A stretch of 64,000 bases of DNA from Theocolax elegans (lineage: Eukaryota > Arthropoda > Insecta > Hymenoptera > Cerocephalidae). Shown here one piece after another: positions 25,356 through 37,328 of the stretch. The position numbers and the translations under genes were made by a program. The notes beneath the pieces were generated by a model. It did not search any database. It saw only the letters and a list, made by a program, of their open reading frames with translations, and had not been told where the DNA came from. Each line of letters opens with the position of its first letter. Position 1 is the first letter of the stretch. The stretch is taken from contig CM047427.1 of the NCBI GenBank assembly GCA_026168455.1, positions 61,271,249 through 61,335,248 of the forward strand. Direction: 5' to 3'.

Positions 25356-27587
25356 ATGAAAATGCAAAGAAATTTAGTATATTGTTGTCTGAAAAATGAC
25401 AATAATAGAATTTTACATTTTTGTTCAAGAAGAAGTTTATATTGGATTTTTGCAATTGTTAGGATTTTATTAAATTTTATACCTCAAACTGGTTATATAC
25501 ATCCCGATGAATTTTTTCAATTTATTGAGGTAGCTTCAGGTAAAGCAATTGTAACTGTAGTACTTATTACTTTAATTAATTTTTACAGTTTAAATTGTTA
25601 CAATTCCAAATTAAATTTTTTATTCCAGGTGATACTTTTGATATTGATGTTTATAAACCATGGGAATTCAATGTTACTTTTCCAGTGAGAAATTCTTTAT
25701 TTCCTCAGTTATGCATAAGACTTCCATATTTTGTATTAAAAGAACTGTCACCTTATTGTGAATATTATTTGAATTTTTCTCTCAAAACACCATATTTTCT
25801 TACATTATTCCCACGTCTAACAATGACCATTTTATCTTTTGTATCTGACTATTGTTTGTACAAAATTTGTATAATCTTTCGGGAGCCATATACAGATAGA
25901 TTAACAATTTTTGCAAGTTCTTATGTCATGTTGGTATATGCTACTCGCACATTTTCTAATTCAATTGAACTTATATTGACATCTTTATTACTATATCATG
26001 TTTCAAGATGCATCGAATTTTCAAATAAAGTTGGTATTTATATTTTAGTATACTATAAATATCTACAATAAAAATTTGTTTATGATAAATTTTTTTTAGG
26101 TTGTATTACAAACAGACTATCTCAATGAAAGATATTACAAAGCAAAATCAGGAGTGGAGCGAACTGCAATTTACAAAGTTCGCATGACTTTGCCTCCACA
26201 TTCTTTAAATGATTGTTTACTATTGGCAACAATCACAGTATTTGGAATTTTTAATAGACCTACTTTTATAGCTTTTGCTTTACCTCCAATATTTTTTTGG
26301 TTACATAGAGGACTTGGATCAAAAAGTGTTGGATTTCTAGATTTTCATATTAGAATGTTTGTATTTATTTGTTATGCTATACCTTCACTTATTGGTCTGA
26401 TTCTTTATGACAGTATGTATTTTGGATACTTGACTGTGGAAGAAATTGGTAAATTAGAAATTGGTATTAACAATTTTGTTGTTACACCTTTCAACTTCTT
26501 AAAGTACAATTCCATCACTGACAATCTCAAGACTCATGGACTTCATCCTCGATTCTTACATTTTCTTGTAAATGTACCACTACTCTTTAGCATTTTAGGA
26601 ATTATAGGCTTAATTACATTCGTAAAAATGTTAAATAGGTAACATTTGTCTATTACTATAAAATTTTATTTACACAGTACTTTATATCAATTTTAATGAA
26701 ATTTCAGTGGATTTAGAGGAAGATGGTTAGAACTTCCGCGAATACAAAATATTGAAAGTTTAATGGTAGCATCTTTCATCATCCCTATTGCACTACTATC
26801 CATTTTTCCTCACCAAGAGCCAAGATTCATCATACCTGTATTCTTACCATTGGTGTTTCTATTTGCTCACTGGATTAGAAATTCATCTTATACAGGCACT
26901 GTGAATGTAGTTACCAATAAAAAATCTGTACCTAGTAATAAGAAGAAGCAAATGATCGAATTAAGGAGTATATGGTACCTCAGCAATATAATGCTTTGCA
27001 TATTTTATGGTTTTGTACATCAAGGTGGCGTGCTACCTATGACGTCTCATCTAGCAAAAGAACTAAAAGCTAAGCCTTATCTAACCCATGTACATTTCTT
27101 CAGTTCACACAGTTATCCAGTACCTACTAGTCTTCTTCATTTGAGAAATACAAGAAAAGTGTATACTAGCAATTCAGGACATAAATACACGCTAACGAAA
27201 GACTTTCATATCTATGAACTAGGTTCAAAAAATGTACAGACTATATACAATAGATTAGCATTCACACTTAAAGAATGTGAAATCAATTGGCAAGTTAAAA
27301 GGGTTCCTTATAGACTTTACTATGCTCTGCCATTTAGCTTTTACAATGAATTCGCAGAGTATGCATTAAGTAACGATACTCAATCCTTTACATTTAATCT
27401 AGTCAAATCAATTTCTCCGCACTTGTCAATGGAAAAGCTTCCAGTGATTAATTTTTCTTGGAACTGCTTCAGTACAATAGATAATTGTGTAATAGATTTT
27501 GTAGAAAATTTATCAGATAATGTTGTTAGTTATTTAAGACAATTCACTTTAGTCTTACTTCAAATTGAACATATTACTGAAAGATGA
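25356..27587 (+). CDS. PIGZ: GPI mannosyltransferase 4 (PIG-Z / SMP3)
   Basis: Multi-spanning ER enzyme of glycosyltransferase family 22. It adds a fourth mannose to the GPI anchor core from dolichol-phosphate-mannose. Exons 25356-25539, 25629-26029, 26100-26638 and 26708-27587 join in phase to give 667 residues. Family signatures are the luminal YIHPDEFFQFIEV near residue 50 with the acidic residues expected of GT22, FPVRNSLFPQL (~85), YATRTFSNSIE (~195), FGIFNRPTFIAF (~260) and FPHQEPRFIIPVFLP (~395). Many hydrophobic segments fit about ten membrane helices. The branch is chosen over PIGB and the ALG enzymes from the overall pattern, so the exact paralogue is slightly less certain than the family. 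Confidence 0.87.
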
Positions 27588-28294
27588 TTTTAAATTTTGT
27601 ATATGAAAGATAATATAGTAGATGCTTATTTTTCCAAAATTTGTACAGTTAAACATATAAAATACGTTATATATATATACATCAATTTCAACTTTTAATA
27701 ATATTATCAAACATATTTTTTTGCATCCTTTGAAATAATTCTTATCATTCTTTCTAGTTTGTAGTTAAACTATGTTATTTACTATTTTTAAATAGGAATA
27801 AAAAGAATAAGTGATTTGTAGGTGAAAGAATTATTTATTTTTGTATAGACTTTTATTGATAAATAAATAATTTAATTATTTTTATTATAAAATTGAAATA
27901 TTACAATTTGAATATTATTAATATTCTTCATAAAGTTATTATATACTCTCGTAAAATTTATTATATATTAATTTGCATTATATAGAAATCTCTCATTGAA
28001 TATAATTTAGCACTTTGAGATCGAATGTAGAATGTAGGCAGATTATATTAAGATGGAAGAAAAATCATTCTATACAATTATGTTTGCACAAATTTGCGAT
28101 AATATCAATTTTAAGATAAAATACGAAAATGCACTTTTTTAATTCATAATTCTATTTGAATTAGTTACGCATAAATAAAATATTTCTTCATATATAAAAA
28201 TATGATTTACCAAATGTAACGGTTTAACCGTATTGATTAATACTTTTAATTTTGCGGCTTGTTAATCTATCGAGGCATTATCTTTGTTATTATG
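27588..28294. other. Convergent 3' flank of PIGZ and HDAC6
   Basis: About 700 bp of very AT-rich sequence between the PIGZ stop and the HDAC6 polyadenylation signal. AATAAA-like hexamers occur on the plus strand around 27797-27870 and are candidate PIGZ 3' signals. Nothing else is visible. Confidence 0.5.
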
Positions 28295-28300
28295 TTTATT
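28295..28300 (-). terminator. HDAC6 polyadenylation hexamer
   Basis: AATAAA on the minus strand only six bases after the HDAC6 stop codon (28307-28309), implying a very short 3' UTR if this site is used. Confidence 0.5.
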
Positions 28301-28306
28301 TTAACT

Positions 28307-31300
28307 TCAACTTTCCACAGTATCAGAATATGTCCAGGGTAAGTCGTTATTAAATTTACTGCGGTGGACGGCATTTCTTGCTGCATATAATATCTAAAAG
28401 TATAATGTTATTATTCATACTTTTAATACATAATATATTATTTTTTTAAATTTATATTATATAATATATATAATACCGGATTGTCGATGTAAGCTTCGCA
28501 ACCGTAACACCATACTGATAAATCGCTAAAACTGAGTGCCAGCGGATGCTTTGTTGACTCTTCATGTAATAATGCGTGTTGATTTATATTTCGTGCGCAA
28601 TGAATTGTATAGCAATGCAAGCATATCCAATTTTCAGCGATACTGGAACATTCAACGCAAGGACTTTGAATATCAATTCCGTTTGCAGGAACCTCCGATA
28701 CTGTATTTAAATGCGGACAGTTTCGTAGAGGTATCACGGCAAACATTTCCTCATCTACTAAAGCCTGTAAACATTCATGTTCATAATGAAAACGTTCGAA
28801 AATCTCGTAAATTGAAAATTGATCACATAATTTATTAAATATCTAAAACTGCATGAACAAAATAAAAATGAAAGAAAGAATGTTACTGTTATCGTGGTTT
28901 GTGATTGTACGTTATACTAAATGATCAAGACGCGCTATATAAGATTCTCACATTGATATTTCGTTTATTTAGTAAAAAAAATATCTAATGTTTATTAAAT
29001 TAGAATACGAAATATTAAAGAGAAAATTACTACTAGTAATTGTATTTAATTAAACAAAAGACGTGAGACGTGTATTAGAAAATTTAATTTAGACACTAAC
29101 AGGTCCGATGAGTCAATTTAAATCTAATAAAAAAAAATTAATATATATGGAATATGTAAAAGAACAATTATACAGAGGAGTACATAAATTTAAGTAACAA
29201 ATGCCATTTTTATGTGTTTCTAATAATATAGCTTCTTAAGTTTATGTTGATAATCGGAACATTCGCACAAGTACCGCTGTTATCGATACGTCTCATTATA
29301 ATCATTAATACAACATAATTAGAAATATAAATTTAGTAGAAGCTTTAGTTTAGGACATATAATTTACTACAAATGATATGTTTTAATCGTTTTAGATTCG
29401 CAAGATTCGGTATAAAATAATGTTTTCACCACACGTAGACCGAAAGTACCACATTCCCTCCCGGCACCGAAAAAGGAATGTGTTATTTTCGGCCTACTGG
29501 TGGTGAAAAATAGTATACATCCCACGGGAGGTAAAATGGTCACCCCATAGCACATGTAAATTGACACCCGAGCCGAAGGCTCGGGTGTCAATTTACATGT
29601 GCTATGGACTGACCAATACTTTACCTCCCTAGGTGTGTAATATACTATTTCTGCCCTCCGGGCGGAAAGCGGCAACTTCTTGGCCGCTGCGCGAATTGAA
29701 GTTGTCGTTTTCCGGCAACGTTGGGCAGAAAAATAGTATGTACTCCTTGGCCAGTAAAAAAGAAAGCCTCGGATCACATGTTCGTCCACCTCGGCTTCGC
29801 TTCGGCCAACAATTACATGTGATCTGAGACGTTTCTTATTTTACTGGCCATGGTATGTAATATACTATTTGGCGACATTTAAAAGATTTTCTTTTAATGT
29901 TTGTGGGGGAGGAAATTATCGGGACAACAATCTAAAAAGAGTAAAAAATGTACACAAATTGTGACCAATACTATTTCTTTTCATCAAAAATTATCAAAAT
30001 GTTTATAATTTTTAAGACATGTAAGCAAAGTTTTCTAAAAAAATATGAAGTTGGTGTATGTTAAAAAAATAAATATTCTCTGGATGATCAACTAAAACAT
30101 TAAGTTTTTTATTTACATAGTGACTTAACCATTGACAGGTAACTTTGTAATAATTGCTAATTAGTCATTGCATTGTAATAATGCAATGTTCATTATGAAC
30201 TTAACATTTTTAATAATGTCATAAACACGATAAAGAAGTTGATAGAAACGAAAGATACTGTCAACACAAATGCAAATTTGAAATTTATTGTACCTGTAAG
30301 TTATCCTGTAAATAATCATTCAACGTTGGCACCGCCAATCCTTGCGCTGAAGTACCCGGTCCTTCGACTGAACTATTACTCGGTCCACTATCAATATCTC
30401 CTTTACCTTTTTTATCTGGATTGTTGCACTCCTTAATTTTTAAGTTACAGAGTTCAATCTCCAACTGTTGGACCGGATCAGACTTTTCGCCAAAAGTATC
30501 CCTTGAAAGTCGTTCGGTAGGTTTAGCTCTAGGCACTTTTGCTTTAGGCAAAACATTTTCTTGAGGCAAAGCTTGCTGAAATACAAGATTTGGCCAGTAT
30601 CGACTGTGCATTTGCAGAACATTACAGATCGAATTTACAGCGCTTGAAGAAGGCGATTGTTGCGGATCCAGAGGAGCTAAAGGATCGCCTAAGAGAGCCT
30701 TTGTACACATAGTCATTGCATGAGCAATGGAATTAACGTTATAGCCGCCTTCGAGAGTAAGGATTACGTGACCGTTTGCCAGTGAAGTTAGCCAGTGGGT
30801 CATATGTCCATACATCTCAGGTGTCACTTTACAACCTAGAATTAATCGAAGTTAATAATACAACTTCGTAAATAAATATATAATATATATTATATAATAA
30901 TAAAAATATTTGAAGTGATTTTATTATTTTATCTATAATTTTTTATATTTATCATTTAATATAACAAACCTCCCAAAGGATCAGCAATGCAGGCATCAAA
31001 ACCAGCAGAGACTAGAATTAATTCAGGATTAAATTGATAACTTATTGGCATCACAACTTGTTGGAAAGCTGCGATGTATTCTGCATCTCCCATCCCTTTC
31101 TATAAAATTAAAAATATTTATAAAATTAATACATTTACAAAATATTTAGTAACGCGTTTAAGTAGTCATCAAATTTTACGTTGACGTATTAAACCATCAC
31201 TACCTTATTCCAAGGAATGTTCACATTAAAACCTTCTCCTGCGCCGGTCCCTACAGCGGTATAATTTGCAGCTTTTGAATGAGGGAAAAAACTACCATTA

Positions 31301-34300
31301 TCGTAACGATGCAAAGATATATATAATATTTTTGGATCGTCTTCTAAAATCGTTTGGGTTCCGTTCCCATGATGTACATCCCAATCAACTATCAATACCC
31401 TAAAAAAATCATACATCAACATCGTCAATCACAATGAACTAACTAAAAATATTTTACCTTTCCAAATTATATTGAGAAACTGCATATTTAGCAGCAATAG
31501 CAACATTATTAAAGATACAAAATCCACAAGCAGCATCTTCTTTAGCATGATGACCCGGTGGCCTAACTATTGCAACTCCACTTTGACTATCTCCTTTTAA
31601 AACGCTATCAACAGCTTGTAATAACGAACCAGTCGAAACGCTTGCACTACTCCAAGTTTCAGGATGCAAATAGACGGAATTTAAATTGGAAGCTTGTTTC
31701 GCCAAATCTTTCAACTTGGTCTCGGACGTTTTCTTTATATTGTCAAGATATTCTTGTGTGTGCGCTAGTAAAATTTCTTTTTCAGTCGCAATCCTCCCCT
31801 TAAATCAAATATTACTACTAAGATAGATTTTGTAATATTAAAATAATTAAACTAACCTGTAACTGATGACAGCGATCAAGTAAATTATAATCTTTATGTT
31901 TAGAGAAAATACTGGAAATTCTACTTGGCTTTTCGGGATGCGACTCATCGACTACATTATAATGTTTTAACATTCGTTCATCATATACAATGCAAACTCG
32001 ATTTGGTGCTTTATTGAGATTTGTAACTAAAAAGTAAAAATTTTTAATTATGAATTTTTAATACACAACTTGTTTCAATATGCTGTTTTATTGGTACACA
32101 GATTTTTATTTCCTTTCAAATATTGATAATATTATAAACATTTTTCAATGAATGATTTAAATTTGAAATAAAATATATTACTTTGTATGAGTGTGTCCAA
32201 TTTTTTATTAATCTTTGCTAATTCTTCTTTGCTTTGAACTGGATAACAGTTTCGTGTTTCATAAACTGATGGCAATGTTTCTGGACCACTGTAATAAAAA
32301 GTATAACAAATTTTATTATTTTTTATATGTAATTGACAGTAACTCCAGCATACTAATCTAATTTTAATAATTATACTACAGATATTCATTATATTAAAAA
32401 ATAAATTTTAAACAATTCTGTATAAACATTTACTTAAATTCATTTTAATTATTAAATAAGTCTAATGCAGAAATAAACAGACTTATAGTTAAAAATTTTA
32501 ATTCCTATACTTAATAATTACCAAGTTTATATATCTTATTATTATGTAAATAATATAAAACTTAGGTTGTTAAGTAACAATCTCAAATAATTTTAAAATT
32601 ATTTTCAAATGTTAAATAAAATAAAGTTTTGTCTCGTTTTAGACTTACTTAAATGTAACAGTAGGTAAATGTGTATTTTTCTTATCACCGGTTGTACTGT
32701 TAACACTGTAAGAATCTTGAAATTGATAACATTTCCAATGTAACCGGTGTGCATAGATAACATTTAATATCGTTTCTTGTATGCTGTAAAATAAAAAAAA
32801 TAGATAAAACTAATGTTATATTAGTGTTTTTAAAAAAAGTCAAATATTGATCTCTGTGAGTCATAATAGACCCATTAATGAAAATAGTATCACAATAATT
32901 TATAAAGATTTTTGTTACATGTTTTGTAATAAAAAATTTACCTTTTACATGGTGGACTTAAACATTCTAACATAGGGCAAGGATCTCCTAAAAGGGTTCG
33001 TAAAGTAAGTGCTGCACTTTCTGCCAATGACTTTAGGCAATAGCCACCCTAAAACAAAAAATATTCTTATGTTTACTGTACTTATTAATCTAAATTATGT
33101 TTTAAAACTTTTGTATAAAGATTAACTAGATTATTAAATTCACCTCTAAAATAACTGCTACTTTTCCAGATGCCAGACCCAGAAGAGAAGATAACAAATG
33201 TGCATAACAAGCAGGAGTTATTTCCATTAAACCCTAAAAATTGCGTTTAATTTATATTGATTGGTTCAATATTTTTTAAATAATGAATTTTACAAACATA
33301 GAAATTAAAATTTTAAATAATTAAAGAAGGTACAAAATAATAGAAAACCTTTTCATCACCAATTGCTGAGTCGTATCCAGCAGATACAATAATAAGATCA
33401 GGAGAATACTAAATTAAAAGAAATGATAGAAAATTAATTATTAGATTATAAAATTACCTCTGGACAACCAAGAGCTGCATCATAACCAGCTGAGACTATG
33501 ATGAGATCCGGTTGAAACTAAAAATATTTAAATTTGTATTTGACATATCATTATTTAAATAAAGAAAGTAATGTTATTATATTTACTTCATAAGCCATTG
33601 GAAGCAAAACTTGTTGAAATATTGCAATGTAATCAGCATTTGTCATACCAGTTTTATTAAGGGGTACATTAAAATTAAATCCTTCGCCAGCACCTTCTCC
33701 AATGTAGTGGTAATTTGATTCTCTTAAATTAGGCCAGAATTCTCCGTTTTCATAACGATGAATAGAAAAATAGACAACTCTTAAAAATTTAAATATATTA
33801 TACAATCATATATTATAAGAGAAATAGTCTAGTAATTCTTGAAAAATAAATATGTGTATACCTTGGATCATTGTAAAACATTTGCTGTGTTGCTTGTCCA
33901 TGATGAACATCCCAATCAACTATTAGAATTCGCTTTGCTAAATTCTTTTTTAAAGCAATTTCAGCTGCTATAGCTACATTATTAAAGAAACAGTATCCAC
34001 AGTATTCCGCTTTCATAGCATGATGACCAGGAGGCCTAAAATACAATATAATAACTATATACTTACAAATTTTTAATAATGCATAATAACTATTTACCTT
34101 ATGATTGCCATTCCATTTTGAACATTTCCTTTACAAACATTCTCAATTAAATTGATTGTTGAACCAGTGGCCAATAGGGATAATTGATAGGTAGTCTGCA
34201 AAAACATTTTTAAATTTTATTTATTTATATATAAAAATAGTAAAGAAAATAGCTTATTAAAAATTGTATTATTAATTAAATATTACTAATAAAATGCGTT

Positions 34301-34775
34301 TGTACAGATAATTAAAAAAATTATTTACAGGATGAAAATAGACTGCATCATATTTTGAAGAGAGATCTTCCAATTTCTTTAAATCCTTACAATTTTCTGT
34401 TGACTTCAATATTTCTATATGTGCAGGTGTATGTTTCAGGATGATCTCACTATACTCAGCATTACGAGGAGAAATAAAATTGCAACGACCAATTAATTCT
34501 AATTCTTGACATCTTTCAAGAACTCTAGTCAATCTTTCAGGACATTCTGGGTAATTTTCATCCCACAAACATCGATGTTCTGCCATAGAACGATCAAAAA
34601 TTATCCCTGTACATTTACGAGTCATTTCTTTAGCATCAATTGCTTTCTGATAGATATCTCGAATCACTGTAGAACTATTTCTTTTGCTTAAAGTTTTTTT
34701 ACGTTGAGCAGCTTCCCGTTTTGCAGCAAGAATAGCTGCAGATGGTTTTGCCTGTCGCAATAATATTTTTTTCAT
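28307..34775 (-). CDS. HDAC6: Histone deacetylase 6 (tandem deacetylase + ZnF-UBP)
   Basis: Cytoplasmic class IIb zinc deacetylase acting on tubulin and other proteins, with a ubiquitin-binding zinc finger. Minus-strand exons: 34329-34775, 34098-34195, 33862-34035, 33587-33779, one of 33458-33517 or 33349-33408, 33144-33233, 32942-33048, 32649-32783, 32182-32288, 31857-32026, 31458-31798, 31204-31399, 30970-31099, 30294-30835, 28477-28764, 28307-28393. With one alternative exon this is in phase and gives 1054 residues. Domain 1 shows [22 protein letters not shown], the zinc ligands in DWDVHHGQ and SAGYD, and ILE-GGY. Domain 2 shows [31 protein letters not shown] and LEGGYN. The C-terminus has CPHLNTV, the CVEC and WICLHCY ligands, and [17 protein letters not shown], as in ZnF-UBP. 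The ATG at 34775 is tentative, since exon 1 also begins after a good acceptor. A further 5' exon is possible. Confidence 0.92.
29422..29870. repeat. Array of four hairpin modules in an HDAC6 intron
   Basis: Four contiguous self-complementary modules occupy this GC-rich block. They are a module with TTTTCACCAC ... GGTGGTGAAAA ends (29422-29508); one with AATAGTATACATCCCACGGG ... TATACTATT ends and an internal near-perfect 44-bp hairpin (29507-29650); one with CTGCCC ... GGGCAG ends (29651-29729); and one again bounded by AATAGTAT ... TATACTATT (29729-29870). The first two recur in the same order at 53477-53702. It lies in the 1.5 kb intron before the ZnF exon. The 140-codon frame across it is a by-product of the palindromes. 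Confidence 0.8.
33349..33408 (-). CDS. HDAC6: HDAC6 domain-1 alternative exon b
   Basis: A 60-nt, phase-0 exon encoding [20 protein letters not shown]. It carries the segment around the third zinc-binding Asp of deacetylase domain 1. The acceptor is TTTAG and the donor GTTTTC is relatively weak. It is homologous to the exon at 33458-33517, which lies 49 nt away, and both fit the same neighbours. Confidence 0.8.
33458..33517 (-). CDS. HDAC6: HDAC6 domain-1 alternative exon a
   Basis: A 60-nt, phase-0 exon encoding [20 protein letters not shown], homologous to the exon at 33349-33408. The acceptor is TTTTTAG and the donor is GTAATT. The 49-nt gap to the next exon is probably too short to be removed as an intron, so only one of the two should be included per transcript. 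Confidence 0.85.
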
Positions 34776-35125
34776 TTAATATTTGCATTCATCATTGTTT
34801 TTGAAGCGCAGTGTTAAGATAAGATAAATAAGACAAGATAAGATAAAGTGTTATAATTTTAAATGAAACAAAATATTATTTAGAAACATTAATGTAATGT
34901 TTAATTAATCAACACAATATATCATAAATGTTGTACTTCATAATGTTTAGTTAAAAATGAACAAGGCAATAAAAATGATAAAAAGGTCCATAAAATGAAT
35001 AATTAGTGCAGACAATATGAGTTTCTTATGATAATTTCCTTCAAAATAAATATGATGATGCAATTAATAAAATTCAGTTGTATTATACTTTGTACAATTT
35101 ATAATAATCTTCTAAGTATGAGGTT

Positions 35126-35354
35126 TCATGTAAATATTGTAGTTATTATAATATTATAAAATACAAATGTTACATTAGCCATCCTTGTAGATTTTTTGTT
35201 GACACCGTTGCAAGAATTCTTTCCTGTAATTGACATAGCTGTCAATCCATTTTCACCATTCTTAGAATTTTCTATTACTTTAATCAACTGAATTTCACTC
35301 TCGGCCAATTGCCTAACAGCGTTGATGAGATTTGTGCTAGGACCTAAGTCTGAC
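35126..35354 (-). CDS. Possible upstream HDAC6 exon
   Basis: A minus-strand open segment after a good acceptor (TCTATTAG at 35355-35362). It encodes a coding-like stretch beginning SDLGPSTNLINAVRQLAESE and continuing through ITGKNSCNGVNKK. The stop comes at 35126, or it could splice out at AAT|GTAACA (~35145) in phase 0 to the HDAC6 exon at 34751. It may be an alternative N-terminal exon of HDAC6. I found no convincing exon further upstream, so this is only suggestive. Confidence 0.35.
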
Positions 35355-35362
35355 TAATAGAT

Positions 35363-36400
35363 AAAAAAATAATAAATGCATGAATGATGAAATAAATTAA
35401 AAATTTTTGGAAAAACTACAATACGTAATGAAACAATAAATCTAAAAAAATTTATGTGGGAGGTGATGGTAAAAATGAAGCAATAATCCAACCATATATA
35501 GAAGCAAGTCTTTTATGTAAATACATACCCCTTCCCTCTTTATCTATAATAGAATCATCAGTTTCATCAATCAAATAGACATTTCAATAATATATGTAAT
35601 AATTAACTTAAAATAAATATTTTGTAAAAAAACAAACTTGTATAAAATAAAATAATTAATATAAATACAAATACATAACCTTAAAACCAGCAAATAAACA
35701 AATATACAAAATATGTAATGAATATTGCAAAATATCTATTGTAACGTAAGGTTATATTTACCATTGAAACTGTCTTTCTCTAAGTAACAAAAATAGAAGA
35801 AAACAATTCGTCAGGAAAAGCGATCCATGAGATGTAAAAACTTATTTTTATGAATTTTTAATCCACTCTCTTTTACGACTTTCCTTCGTATGATTTTTTG
35901 TCATTGTAAAGTAAACAAATAATTTATTCGAAAACCCATTAAAACGGCCACTCTACAATGAAGTTACTATTTGTCGTAAAAAAAAACGGAAATTAAATAT
36001 TTTTTTTAAAACCTTTATCCTCTAATGATATTCTATTACACTGTGCGCTGACTAAATCAGGATATATTATGTTAATTTATACTTTTTCAATATACTCTGT
36101 TTTTGTGCAATATATTCAAATTATACATGTATGATATATATATATGAAATCAACATAACCTATATGTGATTCTGTCAATTTATAATGCAACGCATTTTAT
36201 TGGACTTCCACCATGTTTTTAGATCGACCAATCGAAAGCGTCATCGCAACGTCGGTTATAAGTTTTTGAATTTGAGCCGATAGATGAACTGTAGAATGTA
36301 GAGTATTGTATATAGTGCTGTATTCGTGAGGAGGAAAAGAAGTGCTGTATTCGGTTAGTATATAAGAAAGGATAGAAAAAGGAAGGAAGGACGACATATT
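35363..36400. promoter_or_regulatory. Bidirectional region between HDAC6 and Aurora kinase
   Basis: About 1 kb of AT-rich sequence separates the divergent genes and must contain both promoters and 5' leaders. A GC-richer patch (36180-36400) precedes the likely Aurora leader. I see no well-defined core promoter element. Confidence 0.4.
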
Positions 36401-36404
36401 ATTG

Positions 36405-36570
36405 CCTTTACCTAGTATTTAAAGAGCTCATCGTTTTGTCGTTGACTTTTGAATTGAATCTTGTATGTCAAGTTTGTTAAGTTGTTTTTTTTTATTCTAA
36501 CAAACTTTTCGAAGATAAATTAATCGAAAACATTACAAGGTTTGTGAATTTGTGAATTTGTGAATTTTAT
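36405..36570 (+). other. Likely non-coding first exon of the Aurora gene
   Basis: The segment ends at a strong donor (TTTTAT|GTAAGT at 36570/36571). The next acceptor (GTATTCCAG, 37319) lies nine bases before the Aurora start codon. This suggests a 5' UTR exon and a ~750 bp leader intron. The 5' boundary is a guess. A GTGAATTT triplet repeat sits at 36544-36567. Confidence 0.4.
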
Positions 36571-37328
36571 GTAAGTCATTTTGTTTTCTTGAATATTTTG
36601 AGTTCCGAAATTTACAATCTGTAGGATTACATGAAATTATACTTTTATTATATATTATATACTAATGTAAATGCTTGATGCAAGAAATAAATTAAAATGT
36701 AATATGAAAATCAAGAAATTAGAAACTTAAGAAGTCAATGTTTGAACAATAATATTTACATGAAAATTTCAAATATCAATCAAAAGACATATAGCAGTAT
36801 TTTAATATTTATATTTTTAAATGAAAACATTGAATTAATAAAAATATTTATTATGTAAAATAATATATAGATATATCAATTAAAATACTGCTGATCTCTT
36901 ATTCAAATAAAGCATACAGAATTTTTAGGTACTAGTTAATTGAATGTTTATTTACTTATTTAACTGTATATTTATATGTTTTTAAAATTAACTTGACAAC
37001 TTATAAAATTTATATTTTAGCTAGCAATATAAATGCTCTTTGAAATTTCAAAACGTGTTTGATAATTTTTTAGTCTTTATTGCAAGATGTGTTGCCTACA
37101 ATGTTAAATTTATATTATTTTTTAAAAAATTTTTGATAAAGTTATTCAAAATGTGTATTTTGTTTTCTATTTTCAATTGAAAATTAAGTTTTATATAAAA
37201 TATTAAAATATAAACAGTAACCATAAATATTATTCTATTTTTTGTAATAAGTTTTTAGTACAGTAAAATTAATACAATTTTGATAAAAATTATTTATTGT
37301 ATTATTTTTTGTATTCCAGTATATTACT

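Noticed and set aside
29367..29789. 140-codon minus-strand open frame
   Set aside because: It runs across the hairpin-module array. Palindromic GC-rich sequence stays open by composition, and a similar spurious frame occurs in the second array at 53452-53643.
36197..36397. 66-codon minus-strand open frame in the HDAC6/Aurora promoter region
   Set aside because: No splice-compatible partner, no recognisable sequence, and it lies where the leaders and promoters should be.
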